Shown: positions 1-6,955, counted from the stretch's first letter. The stretch is DNA of 7,630 nt from an uncultured Alphaproteobacteria bacterium (GCA_937935995.1 CALGXF010000017.1:1-7630); one strand, 5' to 3'. Notes: generated from the sequence alone by a model not told the origin. Translations and numbers: made by a program.

Positions 1-29
1 CCCCCCAGAAAAAGTCAAGCGAAAAAAAC

Positions 30-674
30 TTATTTTACGGGAAACTCTTTCCAAATCCGCTGCCATCCTTTTTGGTCTGTAAAAGCAGGATTTACAACGC
101 GGTCAAACGGCGAAAAATGTTTAACAAACCGAAAATGAACTTCCGGATATTTTTTGTTTTTTCGCCATTTTCGATTTTTTGTTTTTAATGTCACGACAAC
201 AAAATCATAGTTAGCCGTCAGTGTTCGCAAAATATCTGCCGTTTGAAGAACCATCGCAAAAGCTTCTTCCGTCGGTTCCCAAACCGTCAAAACAAACAGC
301 TTTTTCCGGCTATCTTTAAAAATCCTATTCGTTTTTTCGATTAAATGAGCGATACGCGAACGACACTCTGCTTCTTCTGTTGCGCGGTCTTCGTTTGTTT
401 TCAATGTGTCAAAAGAGTGCCGGCTGTGAAAAGCCAATCGCGCTTTTTCGCATTTAAACATATGAATATCTTCAATCGGAATAAACTTATCCGACAAAAG
501 CGCATCCATATTCTTTAAAATATCCGGCAAAGTCATCGGATTATAAAAACCGGCATAGGTAAAAAGAGTTGAATCAACTGCGCCGTAGTAATCTTTAAAC
601 CGAATCGCCGGTTCACAATTACGACCTAAACTGATGAAAAAATGAGACGGTTTGCGCGGCCAAAAGAAAAACAA
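30..674 (-). CDS. DUF1796-type putative papain-like cysteine peptidase
   Basis: Complete 214-residue protein of uncharacterised function. Near its N terminus is ISLGRNC (residues 14-20), which matches the S-x-G-x-x-C signature of the DUF1796 family (putative papain-like cysteine peptidases); C20 would be the candidate nucleophile. A later His-rich AFHSRHSF stretch (residues 81-88) lies where the family usually has a conserved Phe-His element, and a beta-strand-like LFVLTVWEP segment (126-134) follows. No signal peptide or membrane helix is evident, so it is probably cytoplasmic. The C terminus is rich in Lys, Arg and aromatic residues. The start is TTG at 672-674: no ATG or GTG fits, and a GGGAGG Shine-Dalgarno (687-692) lies 12 bases upstream, a rather long spacing. 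It begins 18 bases after the der stop, so it is very likely co-transcribed with TPR-der. The family match is from memory of the motif, and enzymatic activity is unproven. Confidence 0.66.
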   Translation of the reverse strand: MFFFWPRKPSHFFISLGRNCEPAIRFKDYYGAVDSTLFTYAGFYNPMTLPDILKNMDALLSDKFIPIEDIHMFKCEKARLAFHSRHSFDTLKTNEDRATEEAECRSRIAHLIEKTNRIFKDSRKKLFVLTVWEPTEEAFAMVLQTADILRTLTANYDFVVVTLKTKNRKWRKNKKYPEVHFRFVKHFSPFDRVVNPAFTDQKGWQRIWKEFPVK

Positions 675-692
675 TTTCGGTAGAAACCTCCC

Positions 693-2054
693 TTATTTAT
701 TGGCCTTTTTCCCTTTTAAAACATACGGATTTTCACGTTTACGCATGTGAATCCGAATCGGGATACCCGTCAAACCGAAATCGTCTCGCAATCCATTAGA
801 CAAGTACCGCAAATAAGATTCGGGTAATTCATCCGGATTGCTGGAAAAAATAACAAATGTCGGCGGCCGCGTATTGACTTGAGTCATGTATCGCATCGGA
901 ATCCGCCGGCCATTTTTGGCAACCGGAGGCGGATGTGCTTCCGTCATTTGTTTTAACCATTCATTTAACCGATGCGTCTGAACACGCTTATTCCAAATTT
1001 CGTTGATGCGGAATACTTCTTTCATCAACAAGTCAACCCCTGCTCCCGTCTTGGCCGACAAAGTCACCAAAGGAACGCCTTTGACTTGTTGCAACGAATC
1101 ATGCAACTTTTCTTTAATTTCATTCATTTTTTTGCGCGCATCCGCAATTGTATCCCATTTATTGACGGCAACGACCAAAGCCCGCCCCTCTTCCACAACT
1201 TGGCGAGCAATCTGTAAGTCCTGATTTTCCAGCGGCATGTTCGCATCCACAACAACAATGACGACTTCAGCAAAATTCAAAGCTCGCCGTGTATCGGCTG
1301 CCGAAATCTTTTCCAACGAAAAGTCAACGCGAGAACGGCGCCGCAATCCGGCCGTATCCGTTAAAGTTACCGGTTTTCCTTTCCATTCAAAATCAATCGA
1401 AATCGCATCCCGTGTGACACCGGCTTCGGGGCCGGTTAACATCCGCTCCTGCCCCAATAACCGATTAACCAAAGTGGATTTTCCCACATTCGGTCGCCCG
1501 ACAATTGCGATTTTAAGGGCTGAATTTGTTTCAGTCGATTCTTCTTCTACGTCTTCTTCCTGCGGAAAATATGGCACCAATGCTTGGAATAAATCCAACA
1601 TACCTTGCCCATGTTCGCCGGAAACGGCAATCGGGTCACCCAATCCCAGTTTATAGCTTTCTGAAGCTGCTAAATATTGCGCATTTCCCTCGCATTTATT
1701 GGCCAACAACAACACAGGCTTTTTCAACGGCCGCAAATCTTGTGCAAGACGCATGTCCAACGGATTAATATCTGACCGGGCATCCACAACCATCAAAATA
1801 ATATCAGCCTCTTCAATGGCTTTTTCGGTTTGTTGCCACATCGCCTTTGCCAAAGACGTTGTTTCTTCTAATCCGGCCGTATCAATGACTTTAAAGGTCA
1901 AATCTCCCAAATGCCCGCGCCCTTCGCGTCGATCACGCGTCACACCCGGCATATCGTGGACAATCGCCTCTTTTTTCCCGCACAATCGGTTAAATAAAGT
2001 CGACTTTCCGACATTTGTCCGCCCGACAATGGCAATGATTTTTTCTTTGGCCAT
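693..2054 (-). CDS. der: Ribosome biogenesis GTPase Der (EngA)
   Basis: Complete 453-residue double GTPase that acts in the cytoplasm in late assembly of the 50S ribosomal subunit. The order is G domain 1, acidic linker (about residues 165-178), G domain 2, C-terminal KH-like domain (about 353-440). G domain 1 has the P-loop GRTNVGKS (11-18), DTAG (58-61) and NKCE (119-122). G domain 2 has GRPNVGKS (186-193), DTAG (233-236) and NKWD (298-301). Length and architecture are normal for the family. Two departures sit in G domain 1: Thr instead of Pro at P-loop position 13, and Glu instead of Asp in the G4 motif. The latter is, as I recall, common in alphaproteobacterial Der. The ATG directly abuts the TAA of the upstream TPR gene and has no recognisable Shine-Dalgarno, so translation is probably coupled. 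Identification is secure. Confidence 0.97.
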   Translation of the reverse strand: MAKEKIIAIVGRTNVGKSTLFNRLCGKKEAIVHDMPGVTRDRREGRGHLGDLTFKVIDTAGLEETTSLAKAMWQQTEKAIEEADIILMVVDARSDINPLDMRLAQDLRPLKKPVLLLANKCEGNAQYLAASESYKLGLGDPIAVSGEHGQGMLDLFQALVPYFPQEEDVEEESTETNSALKIAIVGRPNVGKSTLVNRLLGQERMLTGPEAGVTRDAISIDFEWKGKPVTLTDTAGLRRRSRVDFSLEKISAADTRRALNFAEVVIVVVDANMPLENQDLQIARQVVEEGRALVVAVNKWDTIADARKKMNEIKEKLHDSLQQVKGVPLVTLSAKTGAGVDLLMKEVFRINEIWNKRVQTHRLNEWLKQMTEAHPPPVAKNGRRIPMRYMTQVNTRPPTFVIFSSNPDELPESYLRYLSNGLRDDFGLTGIPIRIHMRKRENPYVLKGKKANK

Positions 2055-2735
2055 TTACTTATCAATCACACTTAACAAAGCCTGCAATCTTAACTTAATC
2101 GTTTCGGGGAGTGCTTGAGAACCGATGGTATCTGTCAGCAGTTTTTTCGCCGCTTCATTTTTCCCTTCCCGCAACAACAGCAAGCTGGATAATTCTGCCG
2201 CCGTCCCGTAAAAAGCATTACCCGGCATCATATAGGGATTTAAAATGCCCTGCAATTCAGCAACATTTCCCGTTTCCAGCAAATGCCCGACATAAGATAA
2301 ATCCGCAACAGCTTTTAAATTAGCCGGCACACCTTTTTCCTGACGCAACCGATTTAAAAGCGCTAAGCCGTCTTGTTCCTTGCCTTGTTCGAAATAAATA
2401 CCGGCTATCCGCATTTGCGATAAATACTTATAATTTGTTTTCGCAGCAGCCAGTTGTTCATAAACAGCCATCGCTTCATCGGATTTTCCCTGCGCGTTCA
2501 AGACAGCCGCCTGTTCATAAAGATTAGATTCCGTCATCCGCGTGTTCAACCGATAAGCTTTATAGCCTTCAAACACCGTCGCCGAAATAATTAAAACAGC
2601 CACAATACCGATAATCGGCCATTTCCACTTATTCAGTGTTTCTTTGATATTTTCATATCTGACTTCTTCCTGCGCCTCACGAACCAGCATTTCCGCCTGA
2701 ACTTGCGCTTCGTCTTTATCTTTATTTCGAGCCAT
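2055..2735 (-). CDS. Single-pass membrane TPR-like protein (YfgM family)
   Basis: Complete 226-residue protein. A charged cytoplasmic N terminus (residues 1-37) precedes one hydrophobic segment (about 39-56, PIIGIVAVLIISATVF). The rest (about 65-226) is helical and rich in Ala, Leu and Glu, with TPR-like helix pairs such as the one around SDEAMAVYEQL (85-95). There is no cleavable signal peptide, so the topology is N-in with a periplasmic TPR domain. This is the architecture of YfgM / the TPR_21 family, whose E. coli member associates with the SecYEG translocon and periplasmic chaperones. The position directly upstream of der supports this, since E. coli has yfgM-bamB-der; here no bamB lies between. 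The ATG at 2733-2735 is preceded by AAGGGAA (2741-2747) at good spacing. The fold is confidently assigned; the exact role in this organism is inferred. Confidence 0.85.
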   Translation of the reverse strand: MARNKDKDEAQVQAEMLVREAQEEVRYENIKETLNKWKWPIIGIVAVLIISATVFEGYKAYRLNTRMTESNLYEQAAVLNAQGKSDEAMAVYEQLAAAKTNYKYLSQMRIAGIYFEQGKEQDGLALLNRLRQEKGVPANLKAVADLSYVGHLLETGNVAELQGILNPYMMPGNAFYGTAAELSSLLLLREGKNEAAKKLLTDTIGSQALPETIKLRLQALLSVIDK

Positions 2736-2752
2736 TTTTATTCCCTTTTCAT

Positions 2753-2767
2753 CAACACAACGTGTTG
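2753..2767. promoter_or_regulatory. Inverted repeat at operon start site
   Basis: CAACAC (2753-2758) and GTGTTG (2762-2767) form a perfect 6-base inverted repeat around a 3-base centre. It covers the predicted transcription start of the TPR-der operon and ends a few bases before the Shine-Dalgarno. It could be a repressor operator or a small hairpin at the 5' end of the mRNA. The repeat is seen directly; its function is inferred. Confidence 0.4.
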
Positions 2768-2771
2768 TTAT

Positions 2772-2800
2772 GAAATAAAACGAAACGAAGAATTTGTCAA
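2772..2800 (-). promoter_or_regulatory. Promoter of the TPR-der-DUF1796 operon
   Basis: On the minus strand a perfect TTGACA (2795-2800), in the context GCTTGACA, is followed after 17 bases by TATTTC (2772-2777). CTTGAC is the preferred -35 in alphaproteobacterial housekeeping promoters. The -10 is poor, so the promoter may be weak or activated. The predicted transcript would begin near 2765, giving a leader of about 30 bases before the TPR start codon. The -35 lies only 20 bases after the stop of the 63-residue gene, which suggests that gene is a separate unit or only partly reads through. Confidence 0.55.
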
Positions 2801-2819
2801 GCGAATTTAAGAAAGTATC

Positions 2820-3011
2820 TTACGGCTGTTTATCTTTCGGTTGAAAAGTTCTTTGAATTAAAAATTCATCAAAAGATTTATGTGCAACATCCACAAGGTG
2901 AGAACTTTCATAAAAATGATTTTCGGATAATTTCTTTTTCAAAAGTTCAAATTTTTTATGAAGACATGTCAAGTTCTTATCAATGACGGGTGTATTGGAT
3001 GATTGTTTCAT
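2820..3011 (-). CDS. Small hypothetical protein, 63 residues
   Basis: Not recognised. The ATG at 3009-3011 is preceded by AAGGA (3019-3023) with a 7-base spacer. An in-frame ATG further upstream (3084-3086) would give 88 residues but has no Shine-Dalgarno, so the shorter form is preferred. The product is polar and probably helical: the middle (FELLKKKLSENHFYESS, then HLVDVAHKSFDEFLIQ) reads as two amphipathic helices joined by a short turn. It has one Cys (residue 16), a Lys-rich Pro-containing C terminus, no membrane segment and no signal peptide. It lies upstream of the TPR-der promoter in the same direction, with no terminator between. Codon choice and composition look like the neighbours. 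The good ribosome-binding site supports a real gene; the function is unknown. Confidence 0.6.
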   Translation of the reverse strand: MKQSSNTPVIDKNLTCLHKKFELLKKKLSENHFYESSHLVDVAHKSFDEFLIQRTFQPKDKQP

Positions 3012-3115
3012 TCTCTTTTCCTTATTCTTAAAAATTCCTTGTTTGTTGTGAACAATGTTCTTTTGAACGAATTGAGCATATCCCATAAAAACGAAAAATG
3101 GAATAGCCCATTTTA

Positions 3116-3145
3116 TATATATTGTTACATATCAAGGCATGTCGC
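3116..3145 (-). promoter_or_regulatory. Possible promoter of the 63-residue gene
   Basis: On the minus strand GCGACA (3140-3145) is followed after 18 bases by TATATA (3116-3121). The -35 matches consensus at four of six positions. An alternative further upstream is TTGATT (3224-3229) with TATACT (3203-3208, 15-base spacer) or TATAAT (3198-3203, 20-base spacer). The AT richness makes chance matches likely, so confidence is low. Confidence 0.28.
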
Positions 3146-3188
3146 TTTCTTTTTTAATTTTCCTTTAATATCAATATGTTTAACCATA

Positions 3189-3218
3189 TTAACGGAAATT
3201 ATAGTATACAAATATAAT
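3189..3218 (+). promoter_or_regulatory. Possible plus-strand promoter
   Basis: On the plus strand TTAACG (3189-3194) is followed after 18 bases by a perfect TATAAT (3213-3218). It would drive the 50-residue plus-strand ORF at 3258-3410 from a start near 3225. The region is very AT-rich, so a chance match cannot be excluded. Confidence 0.25.
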
Positions 3219-3257
3219 TCAAAAATCAAGTATTTTTTTTACTTGGGAGATATAAAT

Positions 3258-3410
3258 ATGGCATTTCGTATTATATTTTCGTCCTCGTTCACAGCGAATC
3301 GGGTAAAAGCTTCCTTTAAAAACAAATTCTTCCCAAGATACTTCAAAAAAGCTCTTTGCCATGCAATCCATAAAAAAACACCCTGCTCATCAAGAACAGG
3401 GTGCTTTTGA
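3258..3410 (+). CDS. Doubtful small cationic protein, 50 residues
   Basis: Not recognised. The ATG at 3258 has a good ribosome-binding site (GGGAG at 3245-3249, 8-base spacer) and a promoter-like element upstream. The predicted peptide starts MAFRIIFSSSF and is strongly basic, with about eleven Lys/Arg plus two His in 50 residues, several Phe and three Cys near the C terminus. It would be convergent with nifJ. Against it: the last dozen codons are the nifJ terminator hairpin (3379-3403) read from the other strand, so the KTPCSSRTGCF tail is an accident of that hairpin if the ORF is not real. It may be a true microprotein, a transcribed non-coding RNA, or chance. I consider chance more likely than not. 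Confidence 0.22.
   Translation: MAFRIIFSSSFTANRVKASFKNKFFPRYFKKALCHAIHKKTPCSSRTGCF
3372..3403 (-). terminator. Intrinsic terminator of nifJ
   Basis: On the minus strand a perfect 7-base stem (CACCCTG at 3397-3403 read in reverse complement, pairing with 3379-3385) with an 11-base loop is followed directly by seven T (3378-3372). It begins about 19 bases after the nifJ stop codon. On the plus strand the same stem is followed by only C then four T, so any effect on plus-strand transcription should be weak. Confidence 0.88.
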
Positions 3411-3421
3411 TTCTGATTAAA

Positions 3422-6400
3422 TTATGAATCGGCTTTTGCCAAGTGATCATACAGCTTCAGACGATTTTGAATACGATCTTCTGCCATTTTGACCAAGCGG
3501 TTATAGCGATCCAAATCAGCACGTTGAACAATCTTGAACCGCGTTTCGCTGTTCATGAATTCCGAAACATCTTTCGTTGTCCGAGAATCCAATTGCAACG
3601 GCACTTTACCTTCGGTCAGTAAACGCGGGTCGAAGCGGTACAACGGCCACAAACCGGTTTCAACCGCCATCTTTTGGTGTTCTAACCCTTGTGTTCCGAT
3701 GTCATACCCGTGCGCGATACAATGCGCGTAGGCAATAATCAAAGACGGGCCGTTAAATGATTCAGCTTCCGTAAAGGCTTTGATTGTTTGCATGTCATTT
3801 GCCCCTAAAGCCACTTTTGCAACATAAACGCTTTCGGAACTCATGGCAATCATGCCCAAATCTTTAGACGGCAAATCGTTTCCGGCGACAGCGAATTTCG
3901 CAGAAGCCCCGATTGGTGTCGCTTTAGAACGTTGACCGCCCGTGTTGGAGTACACACCGGTATCCAAAACAAGGATATTCACGTTTCGGCCGGAGTGCAA
4001 GACATGGTCTAACCCACCGTAACCGATATCATAAGCCCAACCGTCACCGCCCAAAATCCAAACGGATTTTTTGACCAAGTAATCCGCCAACGGTTCCAAC
4101 AATCTGGCTTTTTCATCCGAAACAGAAGCCAGTTTTTGTTTTAACGCATCAACACGTTCGCGTTGGTCTTTTAATCCTTGTTCCGTCGATTGGTCAGCCG
4201 TCAAGAGCGCGTTCACCAATTCGCCGCCGATCTGACCTTCCAAATCTTTCAGCAATTGTGTCGCAAAATCAATCTTGCTGTCAACGGAATAACGCATACC
4301 CAAACCGAATTCAGCGTTGTCTTCAAACAAGCTGTTTGCCCAAGCCGGACCACGACCTTCGCTGTTTTTCGCGTAAGGTGTTGTCGGCAAGTTACCGCCG
4401 TAAATGGAAGAACAACCTGTTGCATTGGCAACCATCAAGCGGTCACCGAACAATTGCGTCATCAATTTGACATACGGTGTTTCACCGCATCCGGCGCAAG
4501 CGCCCGAGAATTCAAACAACGGTTGCAACAATTGAACGTTTTTCACCAACTTCGGTTCAATTTTTGTTCTGTCAACTTCCGGCAATTTCTTGAAGAAGTC
4601 GAAGTTTTTGATTTCTTGATCCAAGTTCTTTTCAATGGGTTGCATTGTCAAAGCCTTGTGTTCCGGATTTTCGCGGGATTTTCCCGGACAAACTTGAGAA
4701 CACAAAGAACATCCGGTACAATCTTCCGGCGCACATTGAACGATGAATTTTTCGCCCGGGAATTCTTTGCCTTTATAGTCGGCAGATTTAAAGCCTTCCG
4801 GCGCATCTTTCAACAAACCGGCTTCAGCCACTTTCAACCGAATAGCCGCGTGCGGACAAACCATCGCACACTTACCGCATTGAATACATACAGACGGATC
4901 CCATTCCGGAATATCTGTAGCAATCCGGCGTTTTTCGTATTGAGTCGTCGCCGTCGGCCATGTTCCGTCCACAACATCCTTGAAAGCAGAAACCGGCATT
5001 TGATCTCCCTTGCCTTCAATAATCGGAGATGTAACGCGTTTCAGGAATTCAGGCGCATCCGCCGGCACGCCCGGTTGGCGTGAATGAGATGACGTAACAG
5101 ACGCCGGAACCGGAATTTCATGCAAATGTTCCAAAGACCCGTCAATCGCGGCAATATTGGCAGCCACAATTTCCGGCCCTTTTTTCGCGTATGTTTTTTC
5201 GGCATACTTTTTCACTTTTGCAATAGCTTCCTCTTTCGGCAAGACACCGGAAATCGCAAAGAAGCATGTCTGCATGATTGTGTTAATGCGGCGTCCCATC
5301 CCTGTCTTTTTCGCCACATCCACAGCGTCAATCGCATACAATTTTGCATGTTTGGCAATTAAGTCATTTTGGACTTCCGTCGGCAAGCTGTTCCAAACTT
5401 GGTCAGCCGGCGTCGTTGTATTCAACAACAACACACCGTTGTCTGCCAAACAAGACGTCATATCGATTTTTTCCATAAACGGCATGTGGTGAATTGCCAC
5501 AAAGCTCGCCTTTTGAATCAAATACGGTGCCTTAATCGGATGTTTTGCAAAACGCAGGTGAGAAGTTGTCATCGCACCGGATTTTTTAGAGTCATAGACG
5601 AAATAAGCCTGACCATAGAAATCGTCGCCGTCCGCAATAATCTTAATGGAGTTTTTATTTGCCCCCACCGTTCCGTCAGCACCCAAGCCGAAGAAAATAC
5701 AGCGGGTAACATCAGAACCGGCAATATCAAAGTGCGGATCATAAGACAAAGATGTATGCGTGACATCATCTTCAATCCCAACCGTGAAATGGTTCTTTGT
5801 TTCATTTTCAAAGACAGCTTTTGCCATCGCCGGTGTGAATTCTTTGGAAGACAGACCATAACGGCCGCCCAAAACTTTGATACCGGACAAGCCCGCTTCC
5901 GCCAAAGTGGAAACAACATCCAAGTACAACGGTTCACCGACAGAACCGGATTCTTTGGTTCTATCCAAAACGTTGATGGTTTTGACGGATTTCGGTAAAG
6001 CTTCTATAAACGCTTTTGTCGGGAACGGACGATACAAATGAACTTTCATCACGCCGACTTTTTCGCCTTGTGCGTTCAGGAATTTAGCCGTTTCTTCAGC
6101 TGTTTCAGCCCCGGAGCCCATCACAACGATGACACGTGTTGCATCCGCTGCGCCGACATAATCAACCAAGTGATAAGCACGCCCCGTAATGGTTTCGAAT
6201 TTGCGCATAGCTTCTTCAACCGCCGCCGGCACTGCATCATAATAAACATTGGAAGCTTCCCGTGTTTGGAAGAAAACGTCCGGGTTTTGAGCTGTTCCTC
6301 TGATGACCGGCGCATCCGGCGTCAAAGCATGTTTTGCGACCAAAGTCGTGTCAACGCCATCCATCAATGCCTTTAATTCATCATCGGAAATTGTTTGAAT

Positions 6401-6955
6401 TTTATTGATTTCGTGCGATGTCCGGAACCCGTCAAAGAAATGCAGGAACGGCACGCGAGATTTTAATGTAGCAACTTGTGCAATCGCTGCCAAATCTTGG
6501 GCCTCTTGAACAGAGTTAGAAGCTAACATGGCAAAACCCGTTTGACGGCAAGCCATCACATCGGAATGATCCCCGAAAATCGACAAAGCATGTGCAGCCA
6601 ACGTCCGAGCAGCCACATGCATAACGAACGGCGTTAATTCGCCGGCGATTTTGTACATATTCGGAATCATCAACAATAGACCTTGAGACGCAGTATAAGT
6701 CGTCGTCAAAGAACCGGCTTGCAAGGAACCGTGAACGGCACCGATAGCCCCGGCTTCGGATTGCATTTCGACAACGGACGGCACTTTGCCCCAAATATTT
6801 TTCTGACCCGCAGCGGCCCAAGCGTCTGCCCATTCACCCATCGGAGACGACGGCGTAATCGGGTAAATAATGGAAACTTCATTCAGACGATGCGCAACGG
6901 AAGCCGCAGCTTCGTTCCCGTCCATCATCTTCATTTTTTTATTGGTATCTGCCAT
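3422..6955 (-). CDS. nifJ: Pyruvate:ferredoxin (flavodoxin) oxidoreductase
   Basis: Complete 1177-residue enzyme that converts pyruvate and CoA to acetyl-CoA and CO2 with reduction of ferredoxin or flavodoxin, in the cytoplasm. It uses thiamine diphosphate and three [4Fe-4S] clusters. The N-terminal pyrimidine-binding domain has YPITPSSP (31-38) and E63. A substrate-binding Arg lies at R117. The dicluster domain has C690, C693, C696, C700 and C746, C749, C752, C756. The C-terminal TPP domain carries the proximal-cluster ligands C820, C823, C848 and C1079 and the GDG (970-972) to N1004 Mg-TPP motif. All key residues align with Desulfovibrio africanus PFOR at small constant offsets. It lacks the extra C-terminal oxygen-protection extension of that enzyme, so it may be oxygen-labile. 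The ATG (6953-6955) follows AAAGGAA (6961-6967). It is monocistronic, with its own promoter and terminator. No ferredoxin gene is adjacent. Confidence 0.98.
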   Translation of the reverse strand: MADTNKKMKMMDGNEAAASVAHRLNEVSIIYPITPSSPMGEWADAWAAAGQKNIWGKVPSVVEMQSEAGAIGAVHGSLQAGSLTTTYTASQGLLLMIPNMYKIAGELTPFVMHVAARTLAAHALSIFGDHSDVMACRQTGFAMLASNSVQEAQDLAAIAQVATLKSRVPFLHFFDGFRTSHEINKIQTISDDELKALMDGVDTTLVAKHALTPDAPVIRGTAQNPDVFFQTREASNVYYDAVPAAVEEAMRKFETITGRAYHLVDYVGAADATRVIVVMGSGAETAEETAKFLNAQGEKVGVMKVHLYRPFPTKAFIEALPKSVKTINVLDRTKESGSVGEPLYLDVVSTLAEAGLSGIKVLGGRYGLSSKEFTPAMAKAVFENETKNHFTVGIEDDVTHTSLSYDPHFDIAGSDVTRCIFFGLGADGTVGANKNSIKIIADGDDFYGQAYFVYDSKKSGAMTTSHLRFAKHPIKAPYLIQKASFVAIHHMPFMEKIDMTSCLADNGVLLLNTTTPADQVWNSLPTEVQNDLIAKHAKLYAIDAVDVAKKTGMGRRINTIMQTCFFAISGVLPKEEAIAKVKKYAEKTYAKKGPEIVAANIAAIDGSLEHLHEIPVPASVTSSHSRQPGVPADAPEFLKRVTSPIIEGKGDQMPVSAFKDVVDGTWPTATTQYEKRRIATDIPEWDPSVCIQCGKCAMVCPHAAIRLKVAEAGLLKDAPEGFKSADYKGKEFPGEKFIVQCAPEDCTGCSLCSQVCPGKSRENPEHKALTMQPIEKNLDQEIKNFDFFKKLPEVDRTKIEPKLVKNVQLLQPLFEFSGACAGCGETPYVKLMTQLFGDRLMVANATGCSSIYGGNLPTTPYAKNSEGRGPAWANSLFEDNAEFGLGMRYSVDSKIDFATQLLKDLEGQIGGELVNALLTADQSTEQGLKDQRERVDALKQKLASVSDEKARLLEPLADYLVKKSVWILGGDGWAYDIGYGGLDHVLHSGRNVNILVLDTGVYSNTGGQRSKATPIGASAKFAVAGNDLPSKDLGMIAMSSESVYVAKVALGANDMQTIKAFTEAESFNGPSLIIAYAHCIAHGYDIGTQGLEHQKMAVETGLWPLYRFDPRLLTEGKVPLQLDSRTTKDVSEFMNSETRFKIVQRADLDRYNRLVKMAEDRIQNRLKLYDHLAKADS

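Larger units (their letters stand above)
3012..3257. other. AT-rich spacer with promoter-like elements
   Basis: This stretch is part of a roughly 410-base interval (3012-3421) without a confident gene. It is markedly more AT-rich than its surroundings. Several -10-like hexamers are visible on both strands: TATAAT on minus at 3198-3203, TATATA on minus at 3116-3121, and TATAAT on plus at 3213-3218. It also holds a CAAGTA / TACTTG inverted repeat (3227-3232 and 3240-3245) around a run of seven T. If the 63-residue gene starts from the 3198 element, its leader would be well over 150 bases. I see no riboswitch or known RNA in it. Confidence 0.5.

Noticed and set aside
22..52. A possible terminator of the DUF1796 gene: GGAAA/TTTCC stem (40-52) and a T7 run (minus strand, 22-28).
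   Set aside because: The stem is only five bases, lies inside the coding region and is separated from the T run by about 11 bases, so it is not a normal intrinsic terminator.
2820..3011. Resemblance of the 63-residue protein to Spo0E-type phosphatases (small two-helix proteins).
   Set aside because: The diagnostic Ser-Gln-x-Leu-Asp signature is not present; only the generic helix pattern fits, and that family belongs to spore-forming Firmicutes.
3012..3086. An N-terminal extension of the 63-residue gene to an ATG at 3086 (88 residues).
   Set aside because: No Shine-Dalgarno precedes that ATG, while the ATG at 3011 has AAGGA at 7 bases.
4178..5083. A 301-codon plus-strand open frame opposite nifJ.
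   Set aside because: It lies wholly antisense to a certain gene, its product is Phe/Arg/Cys-rich with no family resemblance, and its openness follows from the codon use of nifJ.
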